Shown piece by piece: positions 8,123 to 16,424 of a stretch of 64,000 nt of DNA. This DNA is from Nocardia abscessus (GTDB lineage: Bacteria; Actinomycetota; Actinomycetes; Mycobacteriales; Mycobacteriaceae): assembly GCF_015477775.1 (NCBI RefSeq), contig NZ_JADLQO010000011.1, positions 1 to 64,000 on the forward strand, given 5' to 3'. Every line of letters starts with the position of its first letter. Position 1 is the stretch's first letter. The position numbers and the translations under genes were made by a program. Under the pieces are notes generated by a model. It worked only from the letters and a program-made list of their open reading frames with translations, did no database searches and was not told the DNA's origin.

Positions 8123-9247
8123 CTAGTGCTCCCAGTACGGGGCGACGGTGAGCACCTCGGCGCCGTCCTCGGTGATCAGCACCGCGTCGCGTCCGAACAC
8201 CGCCCCGACACCCGGTTCCCACACATAGCCGGTGACCGCGAGCACCATGCCGGGTTCCATGCGCTCCGCCTCGGCGCTCGCCCGCAGGTGGGAGGTCACC
8301 ACCGGCGGGTCGAAACCCATGCCGAGGCCCCGCGCGACCGGCATCGGCGGCAGCGGTTCCCCCGCGATCTCGTAGGCGGCGAGCAGTTCCGTGCCTGCCG
8401 ATCCGGGGCGGCAGGCCTCGATCAGCCTTCCCCACAACCCATCCCACCGCCGGTACAGCTTCCGGACGCCGTCGTCGCCCTCGCCGCCGACCGGCCAGGT
8501 ACGGCCCACCTCGCCGATGTAGCCCTCACCCAGGACCCCGGAGGAGAAGGCCACCAAGTCGCCCGGCTGCACGCGCCGGTCCGCGCCGGCCCGCCGCCAC
8601 GGGTGTTCCCGGGAGGTCACCCAGGCCGAGTCCTGCGACGCCGGGGTGCTGACGCCGCCTGCCGCCATGGCTTCCAGCAGCACGCCGATCAGCGCCTGTT
8701 CGGTGGCCCCCGGCGCGAGCTCGGCCACCGCGGCGGCAAGACCCGCCTCGGCGATGCGCAGCGTTCCGCGCAGCACCTGCACTTCCTGGTCGGTCTTGAT
8801 CCGGCGCGCGGCGCGCATCGCGAGTTCGCCGTCGACCAACTCGGCGTTGGGGAAGGCGATCGGCAGCAGCTCGGCGAAGGTGGGTGACAGCGCGTCGGTG
8901 CCGACCCGCCGTGCGGTGGCGGCTCCCTCGATGCCTTGCAGCACGCCGATGGTGTTCATCGGATTCCACGCGATCCCATAGAGGTGATCGTGCGGGATGT
9001 CCTCGGGCACGCCTTCGTCCCAGGTACTCAGCAGATGCACCGCACGCGTTTCCCGCACCACCGTCGCCACCGGCCCGAACGGGCGGGTGCCCGCGACCCA
9101 CAGTTGCGGTGTGCCCGACACGTAGCGGGCGTTCGCCTGGCGTCCGAGAACCAGGACGTCCAGGTCATGGGCTTCCATCTGTGCCAGGGCACGATCGCGC
9201 CGCCCATGTCGCAGGGCGCGATCGTCCGGCGTCACCTCAGTGGCCAT
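8123..9247 (-). CDS. M24-fold protein lacking the metal ligands
   Basis: About 374 aa with the creatinase/prolidase architecture: an N-terminal domain (ALAQMEAHDLDVLVLG) and a C-terminal pita-bread domain. The metal-ligand positions of M24 peptidases are not kept. The first Asp is replaced in GDLVAFSSG, the SDxxRT motif reads GEVGRT, HGIG reads LGMG, and the two late Glu motifs read AVTGYVW and FGRDAVLI. Creatinase is a known metal-free member of this fold, so loss of metal need not mean loss of function. It overlaps the end of the intact M24 gene at 9237, which suggests coupled translation and perhaps a heteromer. Start ATG 9247 is preferred; ATG 9256 and GTG 9235 are alternatives, and none has a strong ribosome site. 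Confidence 0.85.
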   Translation of the reverse strand: MATEVTPDDRALRHGRRDRALAQMEAHDLDVLVLGRQANARYVSGTPQLWVAGTRPFGPVATVVRETRAVHLLSTWDEGVPEDIPHDHLYGIAWNPMNTIGVLQGIEGAATARRVGTDALSPTFAELLPIAFPNAELVDGELAMRAARRIKTDQEVQVLRGTLRIAEAGLAAAVAELAPGATEQALIGVLLEAMAAGGVSTPASQDSAWVTSREHPWRRAGADRRVQPGDLVAFSSGVLGEGYIGEVGRTWPVGGEGDDGVRKLYRRWDGLWGRLIEACRPGSAGTELLAAYEIAGEPLPPMPVARGLGMGFDPPVVTSHLRASAEAERMEPGMVLAVTGYVWEPGVGAVFGRDAVLITEDGAEVLTVAPYWEH

Positions 9248-10472
9248 ACGGGGCATAGGGGTAGTCGGTGAGGGCCGTCCAGCCCTCCTCGGTGATCACG
9301 ATGATTTCCTCGCTTCGGTAGCCGCCGGTGCCGTCCTCCCAGACCACCGGCTCCAGAACCAGCACCATGTTGGGTTCGAACACGAAGTTCTCGTCGAACT
9401 CGTCGCCGAGGTCGGTGCCGATCATCGGCATCTCGGCGGCGCTCACGCCGATTCCGTGTCCCAGGTAGAAATGCGGCAGCCAAGGTTTGGCGCCGCCGTT
9501 GGCGGCGATCGCCGCCCGGGCGAGCTCGGCGGCGGTGGCCCCCGCGCGGGTCACGTCCAGCACCGCGGTGAGGATCTCCTGCCAGCGCTCGAACTGCTTG
9601 TGCTGACGAGCGCCGGGCTCGGTGCCGACCGTCCAGGTGCGGCCGAAGTCCGAACAGTATCCGCCGTAGGTGATGCTGACGTCGGTCCAGAGCACGTCAC
9701 CTGCGGCCAGTTCCCGCTCCGTGGTCAGCAGCGGGAGCGCGAGATCGCCGTGCGTGGTCCAGACGCCGTCGGCCTTGGTCTGCGGCATCACCTGCCAGAT
9801 GGCGTCGAGCATGTTGGCGGTGGCGCCCAATTCGAAGGCCCGGCGCACGAAGCTCGCCGACAGATCCATCTGCCTGCGTCCCGGCGCCAGCGCCGCCTGT
9901 ACGTCGACCATGGCCTGCTCGGTGATCCGGCACGCGGTGCGGATGCAGGCGATCTCGTCCGGCGTCTTGATCAGTTTCGCGGGTCCGATGACGGCCGCGG
10001 CGTCCGACGGAGGCCCGCCGGGGAACAGCGCGGACCGCGCCCGCGACATGGCGCCGGTGCACTCGTCCACCGCGATGGTCGACCCGTCCGGGACGAGATC
10101 GGCGATCAGGCGAGCGAAAGCCGCCACGCCCTCGTCGAATTCGAGGTAGACGGGCCCGTGCAGGTGATCGGCGGGCAGATCCGATTCCGCGGAGGCGCCC
10201 TCCCGGAAGGGCAGGAACAGGTGCGGCCACGGATCGCCCGCGACGACCACGGCGACCGGTCGCTCGACGTGGGCGAGCCCCGCGTCGCCGAGGGGCCAGT
10301 TCGCGCCGGTCGCGTACACGACATTGCTGTTGTTCAGCAGGATCAGCGCGTCGACGCCCTGATCGGCCATGGCCGATCGCAGCCGCGCCCCGGTGTCGCG
10401 CCGCATGCGCGCGCGATCCGGTACCTCGGGGATCTCGACGGACGAGGTCGCCGCGACGGGGAACGACGTCAT
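9237..10472 (-). CDS. M24-family metallo-hydrolase (Xaa-Pro peptidase/creatinase-like)
   Basis: A 411-aa member of the M24 family with all five metal ligands visible: Asp264 in WTDVSITYGG, Asp275 in CSDFGRT, His339 in YLGHGIG, Glu374 in VLEPVVW and Glu388 in RSEEIIV. The N-terminal creatinase-like domain starts near RMRRDTGARLRSAMADQG. Relatives hydrolyse Xaa-Pro bonds, ectoine-type amides or related C-N bonds; the substrate here is unknown. The start overlaps the stop of the amidohydrolase by ATGA (10469-10472), and its own end overlaps the degenerate paralogue at 8123-9247. The three genes look like one coupled operon. Confidence 0.9.
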   Translation of the reverse strand: MTSFPVAATSSVEIPEVPDRARMRRDTGARLRSAMADQGVDALILLNNSNVVYATGANWPLGDAGLAHVERPVAVVVAGDPWPHLFLPFREGASAESDLPADHLHGPVYLEFDEGVAAFARLIADLVPDGSTIAVDECTGAMSRARSALFPGGPPSDAAAVIGPAKLIKTPDEIACIRTACRITEQAMVDVQAALAPGRRQMDLSASFVRRAFELGATANMLDAIWQVMPQTKADGVWTTHGDLALPLLTTERELAAGDVLWTDVSITYGGYCSDFGRTWTVGTEPGARQHKQFERWQEILTAVLDVTRAGATAAELARAAIAANGGAKPWLPHFYLGHGIGVSAAEMPMIGTDLGDEFDENFVFEPNMVLVLEPVVWEDGTGGYRSEEIIVITEEGWTALTDYPYAPYGH

Positions 10473-11644
10473 GAGACCAGACCCAGGAAATCCGCCACGT
10501 TGCCGCTGACGATGCGGGCGGCGTCCTGCGGGCCCACCGCCTGCACCACGGCTTCCAGGGACTTCTCCGAGTAGCCGAACGTGCTCTCGTTGTGCGGGTA
10601 GTCCGACGACCACATGACACGGTCGCGGCCGATGTGGTCGATCAGCGACAGCCCGAGCGGGTCCACCATGAACGACGCGCGCATGTGGTTGTCCCAGTAG
10701 TAGCGCACGTCGTGCTCGACCGGGCGGTCGAGCATGTGCTGGAAGGAGGCCAGCATGTGCTCGGCGTCCTGGATCGCCGCGGGCACCCAGTTCACGCCGC
10801 CCTCGAACCAGCCGATGCTGAGGCCGGGATGCCGGTCGATGATGCCGCTGAAGATGTACTTGGAGAACAGCTCCCGGAACGGCGCGACGTTGTGCATCAT
10901 GCCGACCGCGACGCTGTTGATCTCGCAGGGGCTCGACAGCGGCGACTCACCGATGTGGTGGGAGACCGGCACACCGGACTCCTCGATCGCGTCCCACACC
11001 GGGATCATCGCGGTGCTCGCGTAATCGATGACCTTGCCCTCGTCGTCCTTGCCCGCCGACAGCGGCAACAGGAAAGTCTTGAGTCCCAGCGACTTCAGTT
11101 CCGCGAGGGTGCGGCGAGCGCCGTCGGCGTCCCACCAGTTGATCAGCCCGACGCCGTAGAAGGCGCCGTCGGATTGTTCCTGCAACTCCGCGATGTAGGC
11201 GTTGTACACCCGGAAGGACAATTCCCGAATCTCCTTGTCCGGGTAGAACAGCAGCGCCAGCAGCGCGTTCGGGAACGCGAGTTCCTTGGCGATGCCGTCG
11301 GCGCGCAGATCCGCGATGCGTGCCTCCAGGTTGGCGCTGCCGGAACCATCCAGTGGGTCGTACTGCATCAGCACGTGGCTGAAGTCCCCGGGCAGGAACG
11401 ACTTGCCCTTCCGGCCCAGCTGGTAGGCGCCGTCCTCGTACCACACGCGCGGGGCCCGGTCCTTGAGGGATTCCGGGAAACGCTCGTAGAAGATGTCGTG
11501 CGCCAGGGAGATGTGGTTGTCGGCGGAGAACACCTCGGTGCCCGCGGGCAGGCCCACCGAACCCTCGGCGTGCCCGCGGCGGTCCTTCGGGGGACCGAAG
11601 CCGCCGGGCGGGTACAACGAAGCACTGCTGGTCGGAACCGACAT
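10469..11644 (-). CDS. Amidohydrolase-2 family TIM-barrel hydrolase
   Basis: A 391-aa member of the amidohydrolase-related group that includes ACMS decarboxylase-like and other metal-dependent hydrolases or decarboxylases. Visible landmarks are the N-terminal FSADNHISLAHD strand, where the usual DxH appears as DNH, VSHHIGESP in mid-barrel, GLSIGWFEGG, and the late VMWSSDYPHNESTFG with the catalytic Asp. The start follows GAGGGTCAAG. It is the first gene of the amidohydrolase-M24-M24 operon, transcribed away from the TetR gene across a 468-bp gap that holds two copies of the shared palindrome. Relatives in actinobacterial steroid and aromatic clusters act on ring-cleavage products, which fits this setting but is not proof. 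Confidence 0.88.
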   Translation of the reverse strand: MSVPTSSASLYPPGGFGPPKDRRGHAEGSVGLPAGTEVFSADNHISLAHDIFYERFPESLKDRAPRVWYEDGAYQLGRKGKSFLPGDFSHVLMQYDPLDGSGSANLEARIADLRADGIAKELAFPNALLALLFYPDKEIRELSFRVYNAYIAELQEQSDGAFYGVGLINWWDADGARRTLAELKSLGLKTFLLPLSAGKDDEGKVIDYASTAMIPVWDAIEESGVPVSHHIGESPLSSPCEINSVAVGMMHNVAPFRELFSKYIFSGIIDRHPGLSIGWFEGGVNWVPAAIQDAEHMLASFQHMLDRPVEHDVRYYWDNHMRASFMVDPLGLSLIDHIGRDRVMWSSDYPHNESTFGYSEKSLEAVVQAVGPQDAARIVSGNVADFLGLVS

Positions 11645-11822
11645 CTTGACCCTCCCATGGATCTGTTGGCTGCACGGAACCGTTGTCCCGCCGGCGTGGG
11701 CGGCGAACGCGGACCCCGGCGGCGGCGTGGACCGCGACCGATGATCCGCCTCGACTGGGGTGGCCGGGCTCGCGATGACCCGCGCGGCGGCGATCCTCCT
11801 CGGGATCGCGGCGATTCCGTTG

Positions 11823-11839
11823 TGGGAATGACGTTATCA
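11823..11839. promoter_or_regulatory. Candidate operator, degenerate copy 1 (amidohydrolase/tetR gap)
   Basis: TGGGAAT-GAC-GTTATCA matches the consensus TGAGAAT-N3-ATTCTCA at 11 of 14 arm positions. It lies 179 bp upstream of the amidohydrolase and 274 bp upstream of TetR. Together with 11902-11918 it makes this divergent gap the only one with two copies. The rest of the 468-bp gap shows an AT-rich patch (about 11860-11920) and no gene. Confidence 0.4.
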
Positions 11840-11901
11840 CAACCGGAGAGTGAGACATACATCTTGCTGCTGAATTCTACTCGAAATAGTGATATATGCA
11901 G

Positions 11902-11918
11902 CGAGAATGGGGTTATCG
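11902..11918. promoter_or_regulatory. Candidate operator, copy 2 (amidohydrolase/tetR gap)
   Basis: CGAGAAT-GGG-GTTATCG, with the flanking G and C extending the dyad by 1 bp on each side. The left arm is nearly identical to the perfect site at 28104. It lies 195 bp upstream of TetR and 258 bp upstream of the amidohydrolase, inside the AT-rich patch of the gap. Two copies beside a tetR gene are consistent with autoregulation. Confidence 0.5.
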
Positions 11919-12112
11919 CAAGGAATCGGGAGAAACGGTGCGAGCGCCGCGGCCGGCGCCACGAAGGCGGGCCTGTTCGTCCGAGCGTCCCATCTGATCG
12001 CCGGGGTCGGGCGAAGGTTCCGGAAGGCCGATTCGATCGTCATGAGACCCTTGTCACATCGGCAAAACCAACCTACTGTGTGTTCACTAGGTTTGATCGA
12101 ACAGGGATTTTC

Positions 12113-12718
12113 GTGACTACTCCTCGTCCTTACGCCTCCCTGCTGGCCAAAGGTGAAGACCGCCGACAGCGCATCCTGGCCGTCGCCCAGCGACTGCTCA
12201 CCCGAAATGGCTGGCGCAGTACGACATTGGCTCAGATCGCCAGGGAGGCCGGCGTGAGCCCGGCCGGGCTGCTGCACCATTTCCAGTCCAAGGAGCAACT
12301 CCTGCACGCCGTGCTCGACGCCCGCGACGCCGACGACGCCCGCGAAGCCGACGTGACCGGCGATCTGTTCCTGGAGATCCGCAAGGTCGCCGACCGGATC
12401 CAGCGCTCACCGGAGCTGGTGGGCACCTTCGTAGTTCTGCTGGTGGAGAACCTGCTGCCCGAGGCTCCCCTGCACGAGCGCCTGCTCGACCGTTGGAAGG
12501 TGGCCGTCGGCATCGTCGCCGACGTCATCCGCCGCAACCAGGAGATCGGACGGTTCCGGCCCGATTTCGACCCTGACATCCGGGCTGTGGAAATCGTCGC
12601 TTTCATCAATGGAATGGAGATCTCATGGATGCTCGACCACTCGATCCCGCTGACCGAGGTGTTCCACGAGTACACCAGGTCACTGGCCCGCGACTTCGCT
12701 CCGGCTGGGGAACGATGA
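12113..12718 (+). CDS. TetR/AcrR-family transcriptional regulator
   Basis: A 201-aa protein with an N-terminal TetR helix-turn-helix (RRQRILAVAQRLL, then TTLAQIAREAGVSPAGLLHHF, about residues 14-60) and a helical ligand-binding part. The start is GTG 12113, behind AGGGA; longer in-frame extensions are not coding. It is transcribed divergently from the amidohydrolase operon and overlaps the next gene by ATGA. Position, family and the two palindromes in its upstream gap make it the best candidate in the window for the regulator of the TGAGAAT-N3-ATTCTCA regulon, with an acyl-CoA or the imported lipid as likely effector. That link is inference. Confidence 0.88.
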   Translation: MTTPRPYASLLAKGEDRRQRILAVAQRLLTRNGWRSTTLAQIAREAGVSPAGLLHHFQSKEQLLHAVLDARDADDAREADVTGDLFLEIRKVADRIQRSPELVGTFVVLLVENLLPEAPLHERLLDRWKVAVGIVADVIRRNQEIGRFRPDFDPDIRAVEIVAFINGMEISWMLDHSIPLTEVFHEYTRSLARDFAPAGER

Positions 12719-13221
12719 GATACCGCCTCGACGTCGTCGCGACCAGCGTCGTCGACGTCGTCGAGCACGCGGGTGGATGGCTGTTCGACCGCTCCGTCGC
12801 CGGATGGGACGTCACGGTGCTCGTCGCCGACCTGTCGGACACCCGGCCGCTGCGCATTCTCGGCGCGGAAGTGCTGGAACTCGAGCAGGTGCTCGCCTCG
12901 CGCGGCCAGGGTCGTCAGCCGCACGCGCTCGCGGTCGCCGCCGACGTGTGCGAATGTGATCGCCGGGCGCGCCGGGGTCTGTTGAAGGCGCTCGACGACG
13001 GCGGCGTCCAAGTGGTGGTCTGGGGTGAGGGCTGGCCCTCGCCGCCGGAGCATCGGGTCGATCCGGTGCTGCACCGGCTCAGCGTCGCCGCGCAGGCTTT
13101 CAAAGCTCAGGCGCTGACCGCGGCGGCGGTGCCGGCCACCGCGGTCGGAACCACGGAGGTCTTCCGCAGCGGGCTGTCGTCCTTCCCGCCGATCGGCGCC
13201 GACCTCAGTCCCGTCGGCTGA
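12715..13221 (+). CDS. Conserved hypothetical protein coupled to TetR
   Basis: A 168-aa soluble protein that starts at the ATGA overlap with TetR (12715). It opens with MRYRLDVVATSVVDVVEHAGGW and contains WDVTVLVADLSDTRPLRILGA. I see no signal peptide, membrane helix or catalytic motif. Alternating hydrophobic strands and helices suggest an alpha/beta fold. Coupling to the regulator and position just before the Mce operon suggest it modulates the regulator or the transport system, but no function is claimed. Confidence 0.75.
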   Translation: MRYRLDVVATSVVDVVEHAGGWLFDRSVAGWDVTVLVADLSDTRPLRILGAEVLELEQVLASRGQGRQPHALAVAADVCECDRRARRGLLKALDDGGVQVVVWGEGWPSPPEHRVDPVLHRLSVAAQAFKAQALTAAAVPATAVGTTEVFRSGLSSFPPIGADLSPVG

Positions 13222-13447
13222 CTCTTCCAGCTCCCCATCGCTTCGCGCCCGGCTGATCCTCGGCCGTTCGCGCCCGCATCTCCCGCCGCGCCGTCCGACG
13301 CTCGTCATCCCGTCGCGGGGCCGCCATGCCAACCGGTTCCACCCTGTCGAGCGCCTCGGTGTGTGCGCCCTTTCTGCGGCATCCGTGTAATCGCCAGTAC
13401 ATCCGCGTGTTGAATTCTCATTTCAAGTGTGCAACCGTATGCGTATA

Positions 13448-13464
13448 TGAGAATGGCATTTTCC
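13448..13464. promoter_or_regulatory. Candidate operator (shared palindrome, Mce operon)
   Basis: TGAGAAT-GGC-ATTTTCC matches the consensus at 12 of 14 arm positions and lies 20-36 bp upstream of the yrbEA start, close enough to overlap a promoter. A second half-site ATTCTCA occurs at 13414-13420 inside an imperfect TTGAA...TTCAA dyad. The 262-bp gap before the Mce operon contains no gene. Confidence 0.5.
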
Positions 13465-13483
13465 ACCACTGAGAGGGTGATTA

Positions 13484-14353
13484 ATGCGATCCCAGGCGAA
13501 GGCGCCTCCTCCTCACGCGACCGGGCCATCCGGACGCGCAGGAACGGGCCGCAACCGTCTGCTGCCGGCACGGGGCCTGCCGACCACGCTCGCGCGAGCG
13601 GCGTCGGGGCCGATGCAGGCCGTCGGCGGGCTGTTCGCGATGTCCGCGGACGCCGTGCGGTTCCTGTTCCGCAGACCGTTCCAGACCAGGGAATTCCTCG
13701 AGCAGTCGTGGTTCATCGTGCGCGTCTCGCTGGTGCCGACGCTGCTGGTGGCGATTCCGTTCACGGTGCTGGTCAGCTTCACCCTCAACATCCTGTTGCG
13801 GGAACTCGGCGCCGCCGACCTCAGCGGGGCGGGCGCCGCGTTCGGCGCGGTGACGCAGGTGGGCCCGATGGTCACCGTGCTCATCGTGGCCGGGTCCGGC
13901 GCGACGGCGATGTGCGCCGACCTCGGCTCGCGCACCATCCGCGAGGAGATCGCGGCGATGCAGGTACTCGGCATCGACCCGGTGCAACGACTGGTGACGC
14001 CGCGGATGCTCGCCTCCGGCTTGGTGGCGTTCCTGCTGAACAACCTGGTGTGCATCATCGGCGTGATCGGCGGCTACGTGTTCTCCGTCTATGTGCAGGA
14101 CGTGAATCCGGGCGCCTTCGCCGCCGGGATCACGCTGCTGACCGGGATCGACGAGGTGATCATCTCCTCGGTCAAGGCTTTGCTGTTCGGACTCGTGGCC
14201 GGACTCGTCGCCTGTTACCGGGGGTTGATCGTGACCGGCGGGGCCAAAGCCGTGGGCAACGCGGTCAACGAGACCGTGGTCTACGCCTTCATGTCCCTGT
14301 TCGTGATCAATGTCGTCGTCACGGCGATCGGCATTCAGATGACAGTCCGGTGA
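13484..14353 (+). CDS. yrbEA: YrbE/MlaE-family permease, first subunit
   Basis: A 289-aa integral membrane protein, one of two paired permeases of an Mce lipid importer. About five hydrophobic segments follow a basic, roughly 55-residue N-terminal tail, and the family core reads GPMVTVLIVAGSGATAMCADLG with IREEIAAMQVLGIDP. The ATG at 13484 has GAGAGG 7 nt upstream. It is the first gene of an eight-gene operon (13484-22305). The ATPase that powers such systems (MceG/Mkl) is not in the window and is usually encoded elsewhere. Confidence 0.95.
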   Translation: MRSQAKAPPPHATGPSGRAGTGRNRLLPARGLPTTLARAASGPMQAVGGLFAMSADAVRFLFRRPFQTREFLEQSWFIVRVSLVPTLLVAIPFTVLVSFTLNILLRELGAADLSGAGAAFGAVTQVGPMVTVLIVAGSGATAMCADLGSRTIREEIAAMQVLGIDPVQRLVTPRMLASGLVAFLLNNLVCIIGVIGGYVFSVYVQDVNPGAFAAGITLLTGIDEVIISSVKALLFGLVAGLVACYRGLIVTGGAKAVGNAVNETVVYAFMSLFVINVVVTAIGIQMTVR

Positions 14354-14366
14354 AGGAGCGGCGCTC

Positions 14367-15212
14367 GTGACGCTGATCGCGCGCTATCCCAAGACGTTTC
14401 GGCGGATCCAGCGGCCGTATCGAGCGCTGGGCCGGATCGGCGACCATGCCATCTTCTATCTGAAGGCGCTGGCGTACGCGCCGTTCGCCGCCTGGCACTA
14501 TCGGCGGGAGACGGTCCGGCTCATCGCCGAGATCAGCATGGGCTCCGGGGCGCTGGCGGTGTTCGGCGGGACGGTGGTGATCGTCGGGTTCCTGACCTTG
14601 GCCACCGGCGGCACCCTCGCCGTCCAGGGCTACAGCTCGCTGGGCAACATCGGCATCGAGGCGCTGACCGGCTTCCTCTCGGCGTTCATCAACGTGCGCA
14701 TCTCCGCGCCGGTGGTCGCGGGCATCGGCCTGGCGGCCACCTTCGGCGCGGGCGCCACCGCCCAGCTCGGCGCGATGCGGATCAACGAGGAGATCGACGC
14801 GCTCGAATCGCTGGCGATCGAACCGATCGCGTACCTGGTCGGCACCAGGATCGTCGCGGGCATGATCGCGATCGTCCCGCTGTACGCCTTGGCGGTCATC
14901 GCCTCGTTCATCGCGAGCAGACTGACCACCGTCGTGCTGCTGGGTCAGTCCGCCGGGCTGTACGACCACTACTTCGGGACCTTCCTCAACCCGATCGATC
15001 TGGTGTGGTCGTTCGTGCAGGCGATCTTGATGGCATTGACGGTCCTGCTGATCCACACCTACTTCGGTTACTTCGCCAGCGGGGGACCGTCCGGTGTCGG
15101 CATCGCGGTGGGCAACGCCGTCCGGACCTCGCTCATCGGCGTCGTCTCGGTGACCCTGCTGGTTTCGCTGGCGGTCTACGGCGCCAACGGGAACTTCGAC
15201 CTGTCCGGCTGA
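14367..15212 (+). CDS. yrbEB: YrbE/MlaE-family permease, second subunit
   Basis: A 281-aa permease paralogous to yrbEA. It has the conserved membrane core GATAQLGAMRINEEIDALESLAIEP, which contains the EExDAL-type element thought to contact the ATPase in this family. The GTG start at 14367 follows AAGGAG. It begins 13 nt after yrbEA and ends 9 nt before mceA. In known systems the two YrbE proteins form the inner-membrane channel below the Mce hexamer. Confidence 0.95.
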   Translation: MTLIARYPKTFRRIQRPYRALGRIGDHAIFYLKALAYAPFAAWHYRRETVRLIAEISMGSGALAVFGGTVVIVGFLTLATGGTLAVQGYSSLGNIGIEALTGFLSAFINVRISAPVVAGIGLAATFGAGATAQLGAMRINEEIDALESLAIEPIAYLVGTRIVAGMIAIVPLYALAVIASFIASRLTTVVLLGQSAGLYDHYFGTFLNPIDLVWSFVQAILMALTVLLIHTYFGYFASGGPSGVGIAVGNAVRTSLIGVVSVTLLVSLAVYGANGNFDLSG

Positions 15213-15221
15213 GAGGTGCCG

Positions 15222-16424
15222 ATGTCATCGACGATGAAGTCACTCGCAGCGCTGTCGCGCGAGCTGGTGCGCCCCGCGGCCGGGCTGGCCTCGATCGCCC
15301 TTGGTGTCGCGGTGATCAGCCTGAGCCTGACCATGTTCAACGGTGGGTTCGCCGACACCGTGCCGGTGACCGTGCTGTCGCCGCGCGCCGGCCTGGTGAT
15401 GTATCCGGACGCCGACGTCAAGATGCGCGGTGTCACGGTGGGCAAGGTCGAATCGATCGAGGAACGCGCCGACGGGCTCGCCTCGATCCGGTTGGCCATC
15501 GACGCCGGACAGCTGGATCTCATCCCCGCCGACGTGCGGGTGGACATCGCCTCGACGACAGTGTTCGGTGCGAAATTCGTCCAACTCGTCCCGCCGGAAC
15601 GCCCTGCGCGGCAAGCGATGCGCGCCGGACAGGTGCTCGAAGCCGACCACGTCACCGTGGAGATCAACACCGTCTTCCAGCGGCTGACCTCGGTGCTGGG
15701 CCGCATCGAACCGGAAAAGCTGAACGAGACGCTCGGCGCGATCGCCGACGCGACCGGCGGGCGCGGCGACAAACTGGGTCTGATGCTCGGCGACCTGGAG
15801 AACTTCCTCGCCCAGCTCGAGCCCGGACTGCCCGCTCTGCAAGCGGATCTCGCCATGGCTCCGCAGGTGTTGAACACCTACGCCGACGCGGCGCCACCCT
15901 TGCTGGACACTGCCCGCAACACCGCTGCGATCAGCCGGACGATGGTGGACGAACAGCGGAATCTCGACGCCATGCTGGTCGGGCTGATCGGGTTGTCCGA
16001 CATCGGATCCCAGGTGCTCGGCGACAACCGCGCCGCGCTGGACAGCGCGCTGGCGGCCCTGGTGCCGACCACGACGCTGACCAGCGAATACCACGAGGCG
16101 TTGACCTGTGCGCTCGACGGTTTCGGGTGGCTGTCGCAGTCGAAGCCGGTCGACGTGCCCGGGCTCGGGCTGTCGGCGAACTTCCTGTTCGGCACCGAGC
16201 CCTACCGGTATCCGCGTCATCTGCCGAAGGTGGCCGCCACGGGCGGTCCGCAATGTTCGGTGATTCCGGTTCCGTACGAGGGACGGCCACCGTTCGTCGT
16301 CGCCGACGTCGGCGCGAACCCGTTCGAGAACGGAAACCAGACCGTGGAGTTGAACGTGGGCAACCTTCCGCAGGCGCTGTTCGGGCCGTTCGCCGGGGCG
16401 CCGGGGCAGGGGGCGCCCCGATGA
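15222..16424 (+). CDS. mceA: Mce-family lipid-import protein A
   Basis: A 400-aa Mce protein with an N-terminal membrane anchor (ASIALGVAVISLSLTMF), an MCE/MlaD beta-barrel domain at about 40-120 (DVKMRGVTVGKVESIEER) and a long helical tail for the periplasmic needle. A C-terminal segment carries two cysteines (LTCALDGFG, PQCSVIPV), as in other MceA/B-type proteins. ATG 15222 is preferred over GTG 15216 because GAGAGG (15211-15216) is then correctly spaced. Six Mce proteins assemble as a hetero-hexamer. Confidence 0.94.
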   Translation: MSSTMKSLAALSRELVRPAAGLASIALGVAVISLSLTMFNGGFADTVPVTVLSPRAGLVMYPDADVKMRGVTVGKVESIEERADGLASIRLAIDAGQLDLIPADVRVDIASTTVFGAKFVQLVPPERPARQAMRAGQVLEADHVTVEINTVFQRLTSVLGRIEPEKLNETLGAIADATGGRGDKLGLMLGDLENFLAQLEPGLPALQADLAMAPQVLNTYADAAPPLLDTARNTAAISRTMVDEQRNLDAMLVGLIGLSDIGSQVLGDNRAALDSALAALVPTTTLTSEYHEALTCALDGFGWLSQSKPVDVPGLGLSANFLFGTEPYRYPRHLPKVAATGGPQCSVIPVPYEGRPPFVVADVGANPFENGNQTVELNVGNLPQALFGPFAGAPGQGAPR

